Below are positions 1-14,666 of a stretch of 64,000 nt of DNA, in pieces. How positions within the stretch are numbered: position 1 is the stretch's first letter; each line of letters begins with the position of its first letter. The notes below the pieces were generated by a model, which saw only the letters and a list, made by a program, of their open reading frames with translations, did no database searches and had not been told where the DNA came from. The translations under genes and the position numbers were made by a program. The DNA is from Tetranychus cinnabarinus (taxonomy: Eukaryota > Arthropoda > Arachnida > Trombidiformes > Tetranychidae): NCBI GenBank assembly GCA_022266195.1, contig WHVY01000003.1:12400001-12464000 (forward strand), read 5' to 3'.

Positions 1-2963
1 TTCAGAGTTAAAAGAATTATACTTTTTTCACTTTTATCTTATTTGCGTGTGAATAAGTTCAATCAATTGAATACCAAGGGGCTCATAATAGACATAAAAA
101 AGAGGATAACAAGAAAGAGTAAGGAAGAAGAGGAAGAAGAAGTATTGAGATGAGGTGAGTATAGAAAGGTGAGAATGAATATCATGATACTCATGATAGT
201 CTTGATATCATTGAAGAGTAAACTTGCGATGAAAATGGTTTTGTCTGATAAACAGCTTACGAACAAAATCCTTGGTTGGAATAAAGGTTAACTCTGTTTA
301 CCAAACAGTTAACACTTTTCATCATTATCTTCCTTCTTCAATCTTGCCTTATCATCTTCTTCATTCATGACAAAGTCGTTTCTCTACTTTTACCTTCTTA
401 TTTCCTGATTACCTTGAAAAAAGAAACAGGTTAGAAAGAGAAGAAAAGATTCTTTTTTTTCTTCTCTTAACAAGGATTGCAATTCTGTTTACAGTTCTGT
501 GGTTCTTAATGTATTATACTTGAAAGATGATAATGATGATGAGAATGATGGTGAACAGGGAAAGAGAAACATGAAAAATAGCAAGAATCAAGTGAGTCTA
601 ATCTTTATATTCACAGATGAAAAGAATGGAGAATAGAGAGAAGAAAAGAAAAGAATATGAAAAGAAGAAAAGAAAGTGAATTAATTACCAAAGAATCAGT
701 GTTTTTACTCACTTCTAATCATCATTATCTTCATCATCCCATTACTCTTAACACCCAACAAGCTTGGCTAAATTTTGTTCATTATTGTCTTGAAAAACAA
801 TGCATTAGGCAATATAAATGTGAACTCGTAATGAAGGTAAACTTTTGTTGCTCATCAACAATGTTAATGTTACCTGGTTAAATGATTTCAATCATTTTTC
901 ACTTTACCCAATAACGAGAGATGAAAATGTGATTATTTGGATTACTCTTGAAATTTGATGCTTTACCATGTTTCCATTGGCAATCCATTCAATTCCTCAG
1001 ATAATTGCTATAAGACCTTTGAGTGACAAAAAAGTGATATTCAGTAATATGAGTTGCTTCAGTGATAAATGTAATAACTTGTATCGATGATTACTTGGAG
1101 TGACTGGGATTCACTGGGAATGATGAATTTCCTTTTGTTTCTCTCCTTTCAATGAAACTGAATATCATGTAATTGTATTCAAATGGCCTTTGTGATACAA
1201 ACTTGATTTAACAACTGAAAATTGAGTGAGAAATAAAATGATGACATTTCCATGCATTTTGTTCTCGTTTTTGTTTAATGTTTCAAGCTTCATTTAATTT
1301 GACCTTTTTTCATTCAATTTGATGCAATGAAACATCAACTAACAGGGAATAACGGAAAATGATAAACTCTAGTTCTTTCACTGGGAATATTTAATCTCAA
1401 AATGGTGTAAAGGTGAAAATGAAACAAATCTGTTTTCTTCGTTTTCAGTTGAAGATTATTCCTAATTGTTTGATACTTGTGCATGATTGCTACTGACAAG
1501 TAACCTGTTCAAATGACAACTGATTGACAGGTTACATCTCATTCAAGTTTAATACATGATATTACAGATAAGTTCACAATCGATTAATGTTCACCAGTCA
1601 ATCTCTTGAATAGAGAGTTTAACAAATTTAAATGTTATTGGTTTGAAAGAATTGGTAAAATCTGAAGAAAAAATGAAAATTTTTTTTTCTGTATTTCAGC
1701 TTGAAATTCATTCTTTTTCATGAAATAATCATTACTGTCTGAATATTGCATCAAGAGAAGATTCATTCACTTTGACTTTCTCAGTTTAACATTGTTTTCT
1801 GACTCAACTTGCGATAATTTATTTTTGGAGAAATTTATTGAAATTTAAACTCAGATCACGGATTTTCGATGAATGCTTAAGTGTTACATGGAAAGAAAAT
1901 TGTTGGAACAAAAGAGTCGACATTGATTGATCTTCTATTAATTGGCAAGTTCTAATTTTCGTGTTCTATTAAATGACTATCTTTAGATTGTTGGGCCATC
2001 TTGATTCCACGTGAATAACCTCATAAACATGAGATTATTTTGATGTTAAGTTATAAAATTGAATGATTGTAATCAAAATTATGGATAAACAGTATTATCT
2101 GGTTGACTGGTTTCACATTTGATGATAACATGAAATGCTCAATTGTTCTGACGAGTTTAAGATGATGATAATTCATGTGATGAAGGTAAGTCAGCCTGAA
2201 ATGATATCACAAGTTTCAAGTAACAACGTTTTTACCAACATTTAAAAGGTAACCTTATTTTTCCTCCTTTGCTCACAAGAAAAGTAAAACCGGTGAAAAT
2301 TTGAGGCTCAACTTTTTTTGTTCAACTCGACTTTTCCTTTATCAAAGAAGATTGTCTCGCTCTATCTTGCCATTCTCATCTGCTCACACTTACTTCTTCA
2401 TCTGTCTTCTTCATGATACTCATTGCTATTTCAAATCATCCAACCATTAAATTGTTCGCTTTGTCTTCTGGCTGTCAAGCAAAGAAACTGAATCAAGTAA
2501 GCATCGGAATTTTGTTAGCTAACATCTCAAAGACACTTAAGAATGAGATAAAATGTGAAAGACAGGAAAAGCAAGGGAATCTTGAGAAAGATGAAGATGA
2601 TACAGGGAATGATAAAAGTAAAAGTGACACAAAATTGACCGAAAGAGATGATAATTTACCAAGTAAACATGATGATACAGAAACTTCTAATAACTGTTAT
2701 TGTCAGAATACCTTGGAATAAGTTGAATAACTGTGGAAATTTGTTCGAGTTTAGACATTTTCTTGAATTAAAATACTTTTGAAAGTAAATTCCAGTTGCA
2801 AGATGATTGACTTGATATATTCATGTTTATTCAGATTTACTTTGCTAATTAGAGGCTTTTAATGATGCTAATGAGCAACATTCATTGGATCAATTTTTCT
2901 ATTCTAATGTTGATTGCTGTGAATGAAAATGAATGTGTTAATGAATGTTAAATGTGACCCAAC
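1..2963. other. gene-poor stretch, no supported exon
   Basis: I see no exon with conserved protein content on either strand. The stretch is AT-rich with purine/pyrimidine-biased patches (for example GA-rich around 80-150) and scattered TGATGA/TCATCA words. The plus-strand ORF at 2413-2721 is hydrophilic and Asp/Lys-rich, resembles no family I know, and is probably chance. If the Dscam-like exon at 2964-3128 belongs to a large minus-strand gene, this is its next intron running off the left edge. Confidence 0.5.
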
Positions 2964-3128
2964 CTGACTTTGGAAGCATTTTGTCTTCAAAGACTCTTCC
3001 ATCATCTTGAATCCAGGATGAAACTTTAACATGATCTCGAAGGAAGTTGGGAAAATAGCATTTGAATAAACCGATGTTACCAAGAATTACATATTCATCG
3101 TAAACGTTTGCCTGAAAAGTCATGGAAC
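2964..3128 (-). CDS. Dscam-like immunoglobulin-domain exon (single exon of a larger gene)
   Basis: A 165-nt, phase 1-1 exon bounded by a pyrimidine-rich acceptor ending in CAG (just above 3128) and a GT donor at 2962-2963. It encodes the first half of an Ig domain: residues reading VYDEYVILGN, then LFKC with the first Ig cysteine, then NFLRDHVKVSSWIQDDG with the core tryptophan. This is the hallmark of the N-terminal half of Dscam Ig2, which fly Dscam1 encodes in its alternatively spliced exon 4 cluster, of similar length. Dscam proteins are homophilic cell-adhesion receptors of neurons and, in arthropods, hemocytes. Only one such exon is visible, so no alternative array is seen here. The rest of the gene would lie to the left on this strand. 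The family call is firm; paralog identity (Dscam or a shortened chelicerate sDscam) is not decidable. Confidence 0.7.
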
Positions 3129-4833
3129 CTGAAATGAAAGAGAAGAGAGAAAAATTTTGATTATTAATTGTCTTTTCATTTTTGAACAATTGAACCATTT
3201 GCGAATGGAATTAATTGTGAATATTGTTGCAATATTTTGATTGCTTTTTAATTGGATTGTCGTTAACAATAAACTCAATTGTAATAAGTCAATTTATCAG
3301 TTGCAATTGAATGAACATTTCATTATTATATTCCTGGAAACCACTTAACCATGATTTTCTCAATCATTTTTTTTCCTTTTCCTTTCATTCCTCGCCTTTC
3401 CTGTATTATCATTATTATAAATCAAGTGTTTCAAGTGCACATCAAAACTATTTTACAACATTAATGTTGTATCAAGTCTCATGAATTTTTATTATAATAT
3501 TATAGCAACTTGAATGAAAAAGCTTATCAGTTTGACATGAAACAATTTTCATGTTTCACAATTTCAATTTCATTTTACTCTCAACGAGTTAATTGATAAC
3601 TTTTTGCTTCTCTTTCCGCAAGTTTAAACTATTTTTCAACTCTTCACTTTCACTCGATTAACTTTTGAACATTTGTTATTGATGATCATATTGCAATAAT
3701 ATTGAACAGGGAATGACAAAAACATAATTGACTGGTCAAAATATTCATCGACTTCATGGAAGGAGCGAGGAATCAACATTTTGTTTAACATAATGAATGA
3801 AGGGAAACATTATTTTCTGATTTTATTGTTGATCAGGGTCAGTAATTAAATTGCTACTTTGGGTTCTTTGTTAATGAACCATAAAAATGTTGATATAATG
3901 AAGCTATGATATGATGGAATCGATGAGAGTATCGTTTAGAGCAGAGAGTTAATTGGAAGATAAACAGTTGAAACGATTGGTACTGAGAGTTAAAATACTC
4001 CAAATGGTTCTCTATCATGGTTATCATGTGGGTCATTTCTTATTCAATAGATGTTCGCCAACTGGTCAATATAATTCTTGAAAGTTTTCGTTACAAGGCT
4101 TAGAGACAGAAAATTATCTCAGTCAAAACAGCGAATGATTTACATTCGTTTCAGACGAGGATTTTTGGCAAAATCAAAGATTCTCAATCATTTCGAGTTT
4201 CCATTTCTTCTTCATATTTTTTCTGATTATTCAACAAACTTGGACAAGGAGTTCAAATCAATTAGAAGGTCAGGATTCAGGTTTTCGGGAACAAATTTTT
4301 TTCTGACAATTTCTTTTTTAACTTCGATAGAAACAAAATAAATTGAATAATCAAATCAGAATTTTATCAGCTTATATGTTCTTACAAAGTTCTGTTCAAA
4401 GAACTCCAATATTTGAATTCTGTGATTTCAGTCAAACTATTTATATCTCTTCCAGCTTCCTAATCACAATGATGCATGTATATTCTTCAAGTTCAAGTGA
4501 AAACCTAATCTAAAGAAATATTCAATTTTAAAAACTCTCAATTTAGTTTGTATAGAACTTTTCTAATTGACAAACGAACATTTTTTGACTGATTGGAATT
4601 CATCTTTTGAACATTCTTTGAGTAAAATTTTAAAAGATTTCAATTATGATGGAATCTGAAGAACTTTTGGTTCCATTAAAATAAAATTTGGCGAAATTGC
4701 CATTTGAAGATGAAATTGTGATCAACTTGAAAAGTGTAATATTACGAGTTCTTAGCATAGCACAAGATATATTTTGTTTTCGACATTAACATTTCAAGTT
4801 ATCATTTTGAACCGGAAATGGTATTTCAGTGTT

Positions 4834-4853
4834 GGAAGAAGAAGAAGAAGAAG
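4834..4853. repeat. GAA trinucleotide microsatellite
   Basis: Seven near-perfect GAA units inside a longer GA-rich patch. Confidence 0.8.
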
Positions 4854-5115
4854 AGGAAAGAATAGCGAAAATTGTCCTTTTCCATCATCATCATCATTCC
4901 CTGGAATCGTTCAAGTTTTATTTAACAGGCGAGGAGAAGCAAAGATAATAGTGAAACTTCGACAAGATAAGAATAAAGAAGTTTTAACTTGGAATATTTT
5001 TTTATATTCTTGGTAATAATAAGCATTTTTCTTATCCGTTCAGTTTCTTTTCAATATTAAGAAACTATCAGAAGCAAAGCATCATCATTATATATTATTA
5101 TGTACCTTGATATAT

Positions 5116-5133
5116 TGATGATGATGATGATGA
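5116..5133. repeat. GAT trinucleotide microsatellite
   Basis: Six GAT/GAG units; the same TGA/TCA word recurs throughout the first 33 kb. Confidence 0.8.
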
Positions 5134-6453
5134 GAATTGTCGAAGTAAGATGTTATTTTATCATCTTCTTGTTTCAGTTGCAGCAAAATCTCGACACTAT
5201 TTAGGATAATGATTCAGAATTTGAAATATCTGTTTATCATGAACCATAAATCCACACTAAGAATCAGGTAAAGGAAAATACAAAATGTTCAACTTCTTTC
5301 CTCCATAACTTTCAAGTGAATATAAAAGTTATCTTTTTTTGCATATTTTTCATTTTCCAGATTCTTTATCCTCTCTTGGCATGAAAATGGGTGAAAAGTT
5401 TAGTCTCGATAAGCTGTTGATGTTTGACCATAAAATTTTTGTTTCACGAAAAGAGATAAAGAGAAGAGAATAAATTTATTTTTATTGCTCTTTCTTCTGT
5501 AAATATGAATAATTAGCCTGAATTGAGGGATTAAACTGAGTTAATGTTTGTTTCCTTTTTTTCGTGTTTCAGAATTGTTAATCAAAGTTGGGTGAAAAAT
5601 TTGAAAAGGAAAAGGCTTGTTGTTAATATTTAGCAGTCGTACATGAGTCTCTTTGTGTCTCTGGATATATTTATTTTATTTAGATTATTTTGCTTCATGT
5701 AAATTCAATTCTCACTGAAAATGCCCTCAAGGGCGATAAACCGTTAACTAAACGTGGTTTCATCAATGATAACCTTTCATCTTCATCTTCTTCTTCTCTT
5801 CCATTATTTACTTTTCTTTAATACACATTCACATTTGGGAAGCGCCAAAGTAAAGGATAAAATAATTTGAAACCAGTGACTTGTTAACATAGCCTCAAGT
5901 AACAATTACAAGTGAAGATGAGGATGATGGTGATGATAGGGGCGATCAACTGAAAGCGTATCCATCAACTCCAATTGAAACTTGCTTCTATTCAGTCACA
6001 ATTGTTAAACTGTAAACTTGTCACTCCAAGCATTTTGGTTTACCTTTCTGTTTCTCTATTCATTAGCAATATTTTTAAACCATTCAAATGTTTAATCAAT
6101 TTCCACCTCAATTCAAGTTCAATATTAGGCAAATTAGCCAACAGATAAAAAATTACTTCGAGGACAATAAATCCTGCCATTTATTTGAATCACTCAGAAT
6201 ATTAGAATCGGTTACATCTTAACATTAGTGAAGCTAACTGAATGGGTTCAAAGATTCAATGAAAATTATTAGTAAAAATGTGTTGAATCAACTACAAACA
6301 AAGGTGCAAGATATTCAATCGAGTTACAGTATCGGTCTGAAAAGCTATCGAACGAGTTTCATTATCATTGCAATCGATCAAAAAGTTTATTGCTTTCGAG
6401 TTTAATTGAATGAGAATTCGCTTTGATCATTTGATCAATCATGGAAAACTCAG

Positions 6454-6500
6454 CTGGATGTTTTCATCTGGATTTGGATGTTGGATGTTGGATGCTGGAT
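6454..6500. repeat. degenerate TGGATGT tandem repeat
   Basis: The word TGGAT(G/T)(T/C) occurs about six times in 47 nt, with four copies in direct tandem at 6474-6500. It looks like a small minisatellite. Confidence 0.6.
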
Positions 6501-9500
6501 TTTCATGTCCACTTGGTTATTTTAAATTTTGCGTTTCGAGCTGTTTGAAAGAACTTTGGTTTTCCTGAAATATACTAAAGTTTACTGAAAGGATTCTATT
6601 CATGCAATACAATATGGTCAAGTATTGAATTGAAAGGTAAAATAAGTTTTACTTTGAGCTGACTTCGTAATTGAACTTCAAATGATGACTCTTCTGACAC
6701 TGAGACGGTATCATCACTTTGATGATGATGAATCTTTACGAATCTCTCAAAATACAAATGAGCTTTTGAACTTGTTGTTTATTTTTTTACTCAAAACTTG
6801 GCTTTACATTTGTAAATAATATTAACGCTGTTTGCTTTTTTTTATTCAAAGAATTCATTTCGATCCGAAATTTTGTTTCAGTACAAAATGCTGTATGCAA
6901 GTGATTCTGTAACAACAGTTTCTGTTTAATGAGAGCAAATCTTGAGCATCAATACGATTTATAACCTAATATGGACTCTAATTGTGATACCAAAAGACCA
7001 AAGGATTTGCAAGTGTCTCAATCCTTTGATCTTCAACTGTTTAATCTGCTTTTCATCTTTAATCTCATCAAAGCTCATGCACAACAGTTGAATCTCGTTG
7101 CACTGAATAAGTCGATTGGAAAACAAAGAAGCCAAAAACAATGAAAGCTAATTCATAATTAGATGAATCAGGCTTTAATCAATCAAAGCAAACCTTGATT
7201 TAAACAAGTCATTGAACTCGTGAACAAAACTAATTATCAATGTTGATGCAAGACAATAAAATATTATTGTTTGAAATGTTAGTAAATTAAGCTTGAAATT
7301 AAACTGAATGGTTAAATTGATATTCGTTGAAATGAAGAGGTTGTCAGTCGAACAGAATGTTCAGTTAAGTTGCCAGATTTTTGAGATAACATAATTTTTT
7401 AACAGTTGTCTCGCCATTCCTGATAAATGGAGAATCGTAATGATGAGAAAAGAAAGGAAAGGGAAGAAAAAATGAGAGTGAAGATGAAGACTGAAGATGA
7501 TGAGAATGGATGCAAAAATAGGTTCCTTTCATTAGTTTGAATAGCTGCTTCGTTTTGCTACTTCATGAGAAGATGAAAAGAAGAAGAAAAAAGATCAATA
7601 TTGATCTTTCCCATAATTTGTAGGAAACAGTTAAACGATACATATCAAAATCTTTCCTTTGCTCATCGCTCTCATCATCATGATGATGATCCTTTTTCCA
7701 CCCTGTTTCATCTTCTTCTATTGTCAGTGAATGTGTAAAATGATGGAAATAAAGAGATGAGAATCAAGTTTGCTGAAAAGTGAGTCACATTTGATATGAC
7801 CTTCATCAATCTGATAACCATCACTGTGATTATAATTCAACGAGAAATGATCAACCATGAAACAACAATGTTAACCAAGTTTGCCTCTGATAACCATTAC
7901 CCAGAATATCACTTACCAAATCATGTTATTTTGTATTTTTTCATCTCATCTTCATCTTCTTCCTCATCTTCTTCTCACTCTTTTTTTACTGATAAGCAAA
8001 AGCAATTTTCTTGACCACAGATTGATAATGTTTACTGTGTTTATCACTCTTGATCAAATCTAATATTAATAACTTATTGATGTATTTACACAATCAATGA
8101 TCATTTTACTCGTTCCAAGCTTAATCAATAAACATGATTAACTTTTTAACTCCACTCTTAACCGCCTTTAATTATGTAATTAGTCAAAGTGAACCAAAGA
8201 AAAAAGTCTGCATAAAAAATGTTCCAATGAAATTCATTCGGTTCTTTTTCGTGTTTGGAATGATTCGATTTTAATCATGTTAGAGTTAAAAAGAATCATG
8301 AACGGTAATCTTATCGAATGTGTTCCGAGATGGATTTGGGAGTGAATAGTCTGGAAATCGAAAACTGAGAATCTTCGATTTTTCGATAAATATTTCAATA
8401 ATTATCAAGATTGGCTCTGAAGTGAAGAAACAATCACTTTCTTCTTTTTTGTTAACATTCAATTCTGAATAAAATGGTCCAGCATTCCCTGTCAACTGAG
8501 CAACATTGAGGTCAGTGATTTTCTTGGCATTTCTGGCCTTGATTCTGAAGAAGGTTTCACTAACATTCATGCTATCAAGAAACTTGGATTCAATCTCATT
8601 ATAACTGAAGATTGGCCTTAGTTTGAAACATTTCATTCTGCAAACTCAAATTTTCTAAGTGAACTGAATAGATTCAATTTCTAAATCACTCAATGTCAAC
8701 TGTCCATGCAAGTCCTGAAATGAGCACTCAACCTCTTATTTCATAGAGTTTATGAAAAATATTCTAAAAGCAATCTCGAGATCATCACCCAATGCATTTA
8801 AAAGCAAAATAAAATCTAAATGAGTGTTTCAACTACAATATTCAATTTTTTATGTTAATTTAAAAGTTTCATTAATGGTCCATTCCATAAGTTTAATTGT
8901 TATCTGAACCATCGAAACACTGAAATCACTCAAATTTCCGACTGAACAGCCGAGATAACCAAATATTGACGAAAAAGAAGAAAGTTTTGAAACTGAATTT
9001 TAAATGTGATGTTTTTCATTCCCTGCAAATAGCTTGTTCAACAGTTTAATGGATTTAAACTTTGACCCAATCTTGCAAGTTTTCATTTTCATCCTTTTCT
9101 TTCCTCTTGATCACTTTGAAAGTTGCTTATAATAACAAGTTTAATGATGATGGAATTTGCTTCCGGATGAAAAATTGCGATAATCAAAAAGTGCAATGAA
9201 TAATATTATCTGTTGTAATAATCAACTGATTAACTAAGAAAATGTTTATTAATAACATTTTGAAAGAAGGTGTAAGTTGCTCTTATCTTCATCATCATAA
9301 TCATCATGAAATGAGAGAAAGATAAGGTTATTTATAGAAGAGCCATGAAAAATGAAAAGAAGAAGATGAAATGATTCTGATGATGAACGGAAGTTTAACC
9401 GAGTGAAAGAAAGAAAAGGGAAAATGAAGAAAGAAAGGAAAATGAAGATTCCTTCACAATTGCATATAAACGTAAAGCTAAATTAAATTAAACGGTGAAT

Positions 9501-12500
9501 GAGTTTCAACAAGCAATTAATTACAACCCAAAGGTTTACAATCACAAACACAACAATCAATTTCAGTTTCAAGTTAATTTAGTTTAATTTTTGTGAAACT
9601 TTAAGAAAAATGTTCAACTGCAAAACGAAGCAACTTGTTTTTCTCTTTTCTTTCAATCCTTTTTTTTCCTTTCAAATTATCGCTCATTTATAATGAAAAT
9701 GTAACATTGATTTTTGTCTTTACACCGAATCGGGAAAATGTTCATTTACTTCTTTAATTGTAATCATGTTTGATATTTGAATGAAATTCGTTGAACATCT
9801 AAATTGATTATCAAAGTTATTCCATGTCAATAAAAAGGAATGTGATTGTCAACAATTTTCTCGATTAAACTGAGCAAATGATTGGATGTGATTGAACTTT
9901 CATCGAAATGGTTTGCTGAAAGAATCTTTAGAATGTTCAATATAATTGAGTAAATTTATCATGAAAATGAGTCGAAGAATCTCTTGCTTTTTTAATCAAT
10001 ATCGTAATTGAATTTTTCAAATTAATCACTATTTAATGACATGTTTAACCCTGATCATGTTACAAGTGATTCTTCAATATGTAAATAGATTTTCCAGTTT
10101 TACCTTTTGGTCTCACAAGATGATGACAAATCAATTATAATAGCGGTGATGTTTAACTTGATCAATTAAATTGTTAGGCTTGAGTAGGTAAATAAAGTGA
10201 ACGTTTTTTGTTCACTTTTACTCAATTTGAGATCAACTAAGTGACTACTTCAAATAATGGTTCCTCTTCTTGTCTTTAGTCTAACCTTAAACTGACCAAA
10301 CAGCAATATAATCAAATTAGTTGCTTTTCATCCTTTAACATTGTCCAATCTTAAGAAACAAAAGAACAACTGAATCAGATAATTATCCTGATTTCAAAGT
10401 TGCCAATCATTCACTTCAATTGCATATCAAATTATAAGATGAAATCAATTTAATTAACTGCTCAGTTACAGGGGTTTTCAAGTTCAGAATAACTTGCAGC
10501 TTTAAACTGTTGAAACTTTTCTGTATCAAATGATAATCGGAAGCTTCAACAAAACAGAAATGTTCATTTATTGGGTTAATACTTTGCTTGACATCCATCC
10601 GGGCCATTGGCCTCTATCCAATTATCGCAAAGAATATGAGGGATCCAAAGATTTCATGAATCTATTAACGACTTGTAGTAAAATACTGAAGCGCTTGACT
10701 TTTGACTGCAAGTCAGTAACTGAATTGAAATGAGTTGTACTGGTTCTTCGGGTCTTCATTCTGAATAAAATCAGACACAAAAGCGACTATTCAACCGAGG
10801 GATATCAAACTGACCAAGAATGATCGAAGAACCAGAGAGCAGAAAATACAATCGCTATTCTCATGAAAAATCCTTAATTTATTCTATTCCCTTTCTAAGA
10901 CTATTGAAAACTGGTGTCAGTTAAAAAATGTTTGATTATTGAATGAATTTTCCAACGTTTTTTCATGGAAAACCCGACAAACTCGAGTGAAAATTGAAAA
11001 ATTTTGTATTTAATAAACACTAAAATTATGATTCGATTTCATTTTTAGAAGATAATGTTAATGATCCCAATTTATATCAGGGCTTTAAATTGAAGAAGGT
11101 TGGGAATAACGACATTGCCAGTAAATTCAATTGATTTCAATTCAATTTGAGAGAAAGAAATAGTTTCATCTCATGCAATTATCCAAAATGTGGTCAGAGA
11201 CAACAAAATACGAACTTGAAATTGAACCAGTTTTTTCAGTTTCCGATTTTCAATTTCTGTTGATTAGCAATGAAAAAGTTCAGATGCTGTTTCCCTTGCC
11301 ATCCCCTTCACGGATGATGCATATTTGAATATATTTCTACCTGTTAATGTTGATGAATGAACACAACACTGAACTGAAATGAATGGACATGTTGGAAGGA
11401 AGAATGATTTAAATTATTCAGTGTAAAGGGCAGAATAGCTGAGTTGGTTGGAATTATTAGTTGAACAAATTGGAGTTTCTCTTTTAGGAGAAAGTTTCCG
11501 TTAGAAGAGAATTATTTGCATCAACAATTAAAATAGATTACATTTGATTCATTAACAACTATCTTGTTACACTTTTGATGATGAGATGAAACAAAAAGTC
11601 CAACAAAAGTAAAAGAGGAAACAAGTTGGAAGAAGAAGCAGAAAATGTGAAAAGAAGAAAAAAGATGTGCAAAGTTGCAATTAACAGTGACACAAATGAA
11701 ATACTTGGGACGATAATGAATGAGAAAAGCAAAGTTTATCTTCCTTAAGAGAGTGTCATATTCATGGTAAATCATTAATTAACACCTTAAATGGAAGAGA
11801 AAAGGCAGAATTGAGAATAAGAATCGATGATGAAAAAAGAAACACAAACGAGTAAAAATCGAGAAAACGTTTCATTAATAAAGTTGTTAATATAAAATGA
11901 AGACTCACGAAACGCAAACTTGCACACAACTAAATAATAACGAGACAATCAAGAATGTAATTAAAGGAAAACACGAAAATTTCGTTAAACTCGAAACAAT
12001 GAAAAGTGAAGCAATTAAAGGTTGAATGGAAAGCAATTGAAGCTGAAATTGTTGACATGAAAAGGTGCATGATGAGGTCAATATGATAGGTAAGGAAACA
12101 GATTTATTATCAACTTATTAAGGTTGGAAAAGGTGAAGGAAGGAAATGACAGATTAGGAGCTTCATGAATGGCCAACTGAAAAGTTTCACTTTCTTCATC
12201 AAACGAAAGGTTAAATCGTCAGTGAAATTGTTACCTTTACGGTAATGATGAGCCAATGGAAAATATTGAACTGAAAGATTTAGAGAAATGTTCTCTTTTA
12301 ATGTTGAGCTTTTTTCAGGAAAAAATGAAATATCAAGTAAATTCAATGAACAGATTAACTCTTAATTAGATAATAATTCAAAGTTGATGAGGTAAACTGG
12401 AATGAAATTGCGTTCATTTTTTACTCTCGTTTCTTCAGTTTGACCTTTTCATGTAATTTTCATTGTTGCTTCCAAGTTATTAATAGTATTTAGATAAATA

Positions 12501-14666
12501 TTGTTTCAATCAAAATGTGTGTTATTTTTAATACTTATTATCCTTTATATTTGCCAGTGACAATACTAATAACAATAATAATGATAATAAAAGTTATCAC
12601 AATAAAAATAGAGTAAAAGTGTTTTCTTCCTAATTTTTCCTTTTTTTGCTTCTTTTTCCTTTTCTCTTGTATAATATTTTGTATTTTATTTGTTGAACCC
12701 AAAATAGTGGATTACATTTTATTGTTCAATTTATCGTGGCTTAATATCAATATAAATATTGTATTTACATTCCCTGTCAACATTTTATTCAACTTGTAAT
12801 GTTTGCTTTTTATTTTCTTTTGGTAGATCATGTTAATTAAAATTGCTCAGTTAATGAACTAATATGCAGATTATATAGAAATTTATCAAATTTTTCATTA
12901 AGACTCGAGTTTTCAATCAGTTGCTAATGAAAAGTTGAGTTTATTACAAATAATAGTTTTATCAAATTCCAATCTGAAACCGTCAATATCACTCAGTATT
13001 CTACAGAATTTTTCGAAGATTTTGACTGAACGGACCAAATATTATCTTTTCTCGTGATCCGACTTTTTCTTATTTCTTTCTCCTTTTCTTTTGCCAAATT
13101 GGCCAAATATGTTCTATGATGGAAATGGCCTCTCAGTTGACGTCGTTGCATTAGATCCATTGTCGTTCAAATATTTTTCTTGCATTTTTCCATTAATAAA
13201 ATACTTTTGAAACACGACTTACACGTAAAAATAACTTTTCTTTTCCATCGGAATGTTTAAGTTACTAACTCGAAGATTTTCAGCTCAATTACGAGTTGAC
13301 CTATCATAACGTTAGATAAACCAAAACTCTGTGCGTTCCTTGTACATTCAAGGAATGAGGAATGTTAGTTAACTCATTCTCGTGAATCATTATTCAGTGT
13401 TGACTCAACCCGAATGAGCTAATATAGTGAACTTGATCATTGCTACGAATTAATCATTAGTGTCACGATTAAAGATGCTAAAATGCAACAGTTCAATGTT
13501 TAGATACAACTTCATAGATTGTTGCAGTTGAGCGAGGATTGATTGCCGAAAAATCATCATTTTCTGATTTTATGTTTTCTTACAAGTTTTGAAAAGTTGA
13601 AGTCAAATGAATCTCAATGTGAATGGAACCTGAATAAGATTAAAAATAGTTTTGATACTTTCTAAAAGTATCAGTAACTGTGTCAATTGTAAAGTAATTA
13701 AAATGATGGAAACAAAATTATGAATAATAACTAACTCATTATGTTGTTATTTTCATCTTTTCATCCAAGCACAATATTAACACAATTTTCACTGAATAGA
13801 AACGTAAATTGAATGAAAAATGTTAACAAAGGTAATTATCATTTGAAAATGAATAGAAAATATTTGCGTTAATAAACAATGTTGTGAAAAACTCGAAGAA
13901 AAAGAAAAAAAAAGTTCGACATTCCAGAAGAAGATTAGCTTGAAAAGAGAAATGTTCACTTCTCTTTATCATGTTCAACCTTATTCCATGTTCAATTATT
14001 GTTTCAAGATGGACTTTTATTGTTGCTTTTTAAAACATTAATGTGAAGAAAAAATGTCATCAACAGAATAAAATATCAATAATATTAATAGAAAAGAAGA
14101 AAGGAAAAGAAGAGAAAAAAAGAAACAAATAAGTTAACAATTTTTTCTCTTTTCATTCAAGTCAACTTTTTCCGTTCATTTGTTGGTTCCATAATAGATT
14201 CAGAAGGAATCGTGATAAAGGGAAAAGCAATTCATTGTCGAGTAAATGACTTTAAGACGTTTAATTCGATCAAGATTAATAATAAAAAAATGGTTAACAC
14301 TAAACATGAAGATAAAGTTGAGAAGAGTTACACTTGATTTTCAGCAGACAATTGAACAGATAAATGGCAATTCATGAATGGAAATAGTTTGCTTCATTGA
14401 ACAACAATTTTGTCATCATGATAAGCTAAATATTGGATGAAAAAAACATTCTCTTAACTCAACATTGGAACTTTTTCCTCAAATCAACTTTCATCAAATC
14501 ATTAATAATCTTTCAATGATGCAAATAGATTTATATTTTGTCAATAAATTGTCAAATTAATTCATTGCAAGTGTTAAAGAGTCGATATAAGAAGGAAAAA
14601 ATGATTTCACTTTGCAAGACATTCGCTGAATGATGAACATGAGGAATATGAATAAATGAAACTTAC

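Larger units (their letters stand above)
3129..14666. other. probable long intron(s) of the Dscam-like gene; no exon recognised
   Basis: This 11.5-kb stretch separates the Ig exon from an upstream signal-peptide exon with compatible phase. I looked for an Ig1 exon (a tryptophan-centred Ig fold of about 300 nt flanked by GT/AG on minus) and found none. It holds microsatellites (4834-4853, 5116-5133, a TCT/TCA tract near 7930-7975), a degenerate GGATGTT repeat (6454-6500), and long purine-rich runs (for example 7440-7500, 9310-9450, 11570-11660). The 116-codon minus ORF at 8286-8636 has no recognisable domain. Confidence 0.4.

Noticed and set aside
2413..2721. 102-codon plus ORF, hydrophilic and Asp/Lys-rich
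   Set aside because: No domain, no clear splice or promoter context, and composition follows local AT/GA bias.
8286..8636. 116-codon minus ORF considered as a missing Dscam Ig1 exon
   Set aside because: No Ig cysteine-tryptophan pattern and no matching acceptor/donor.
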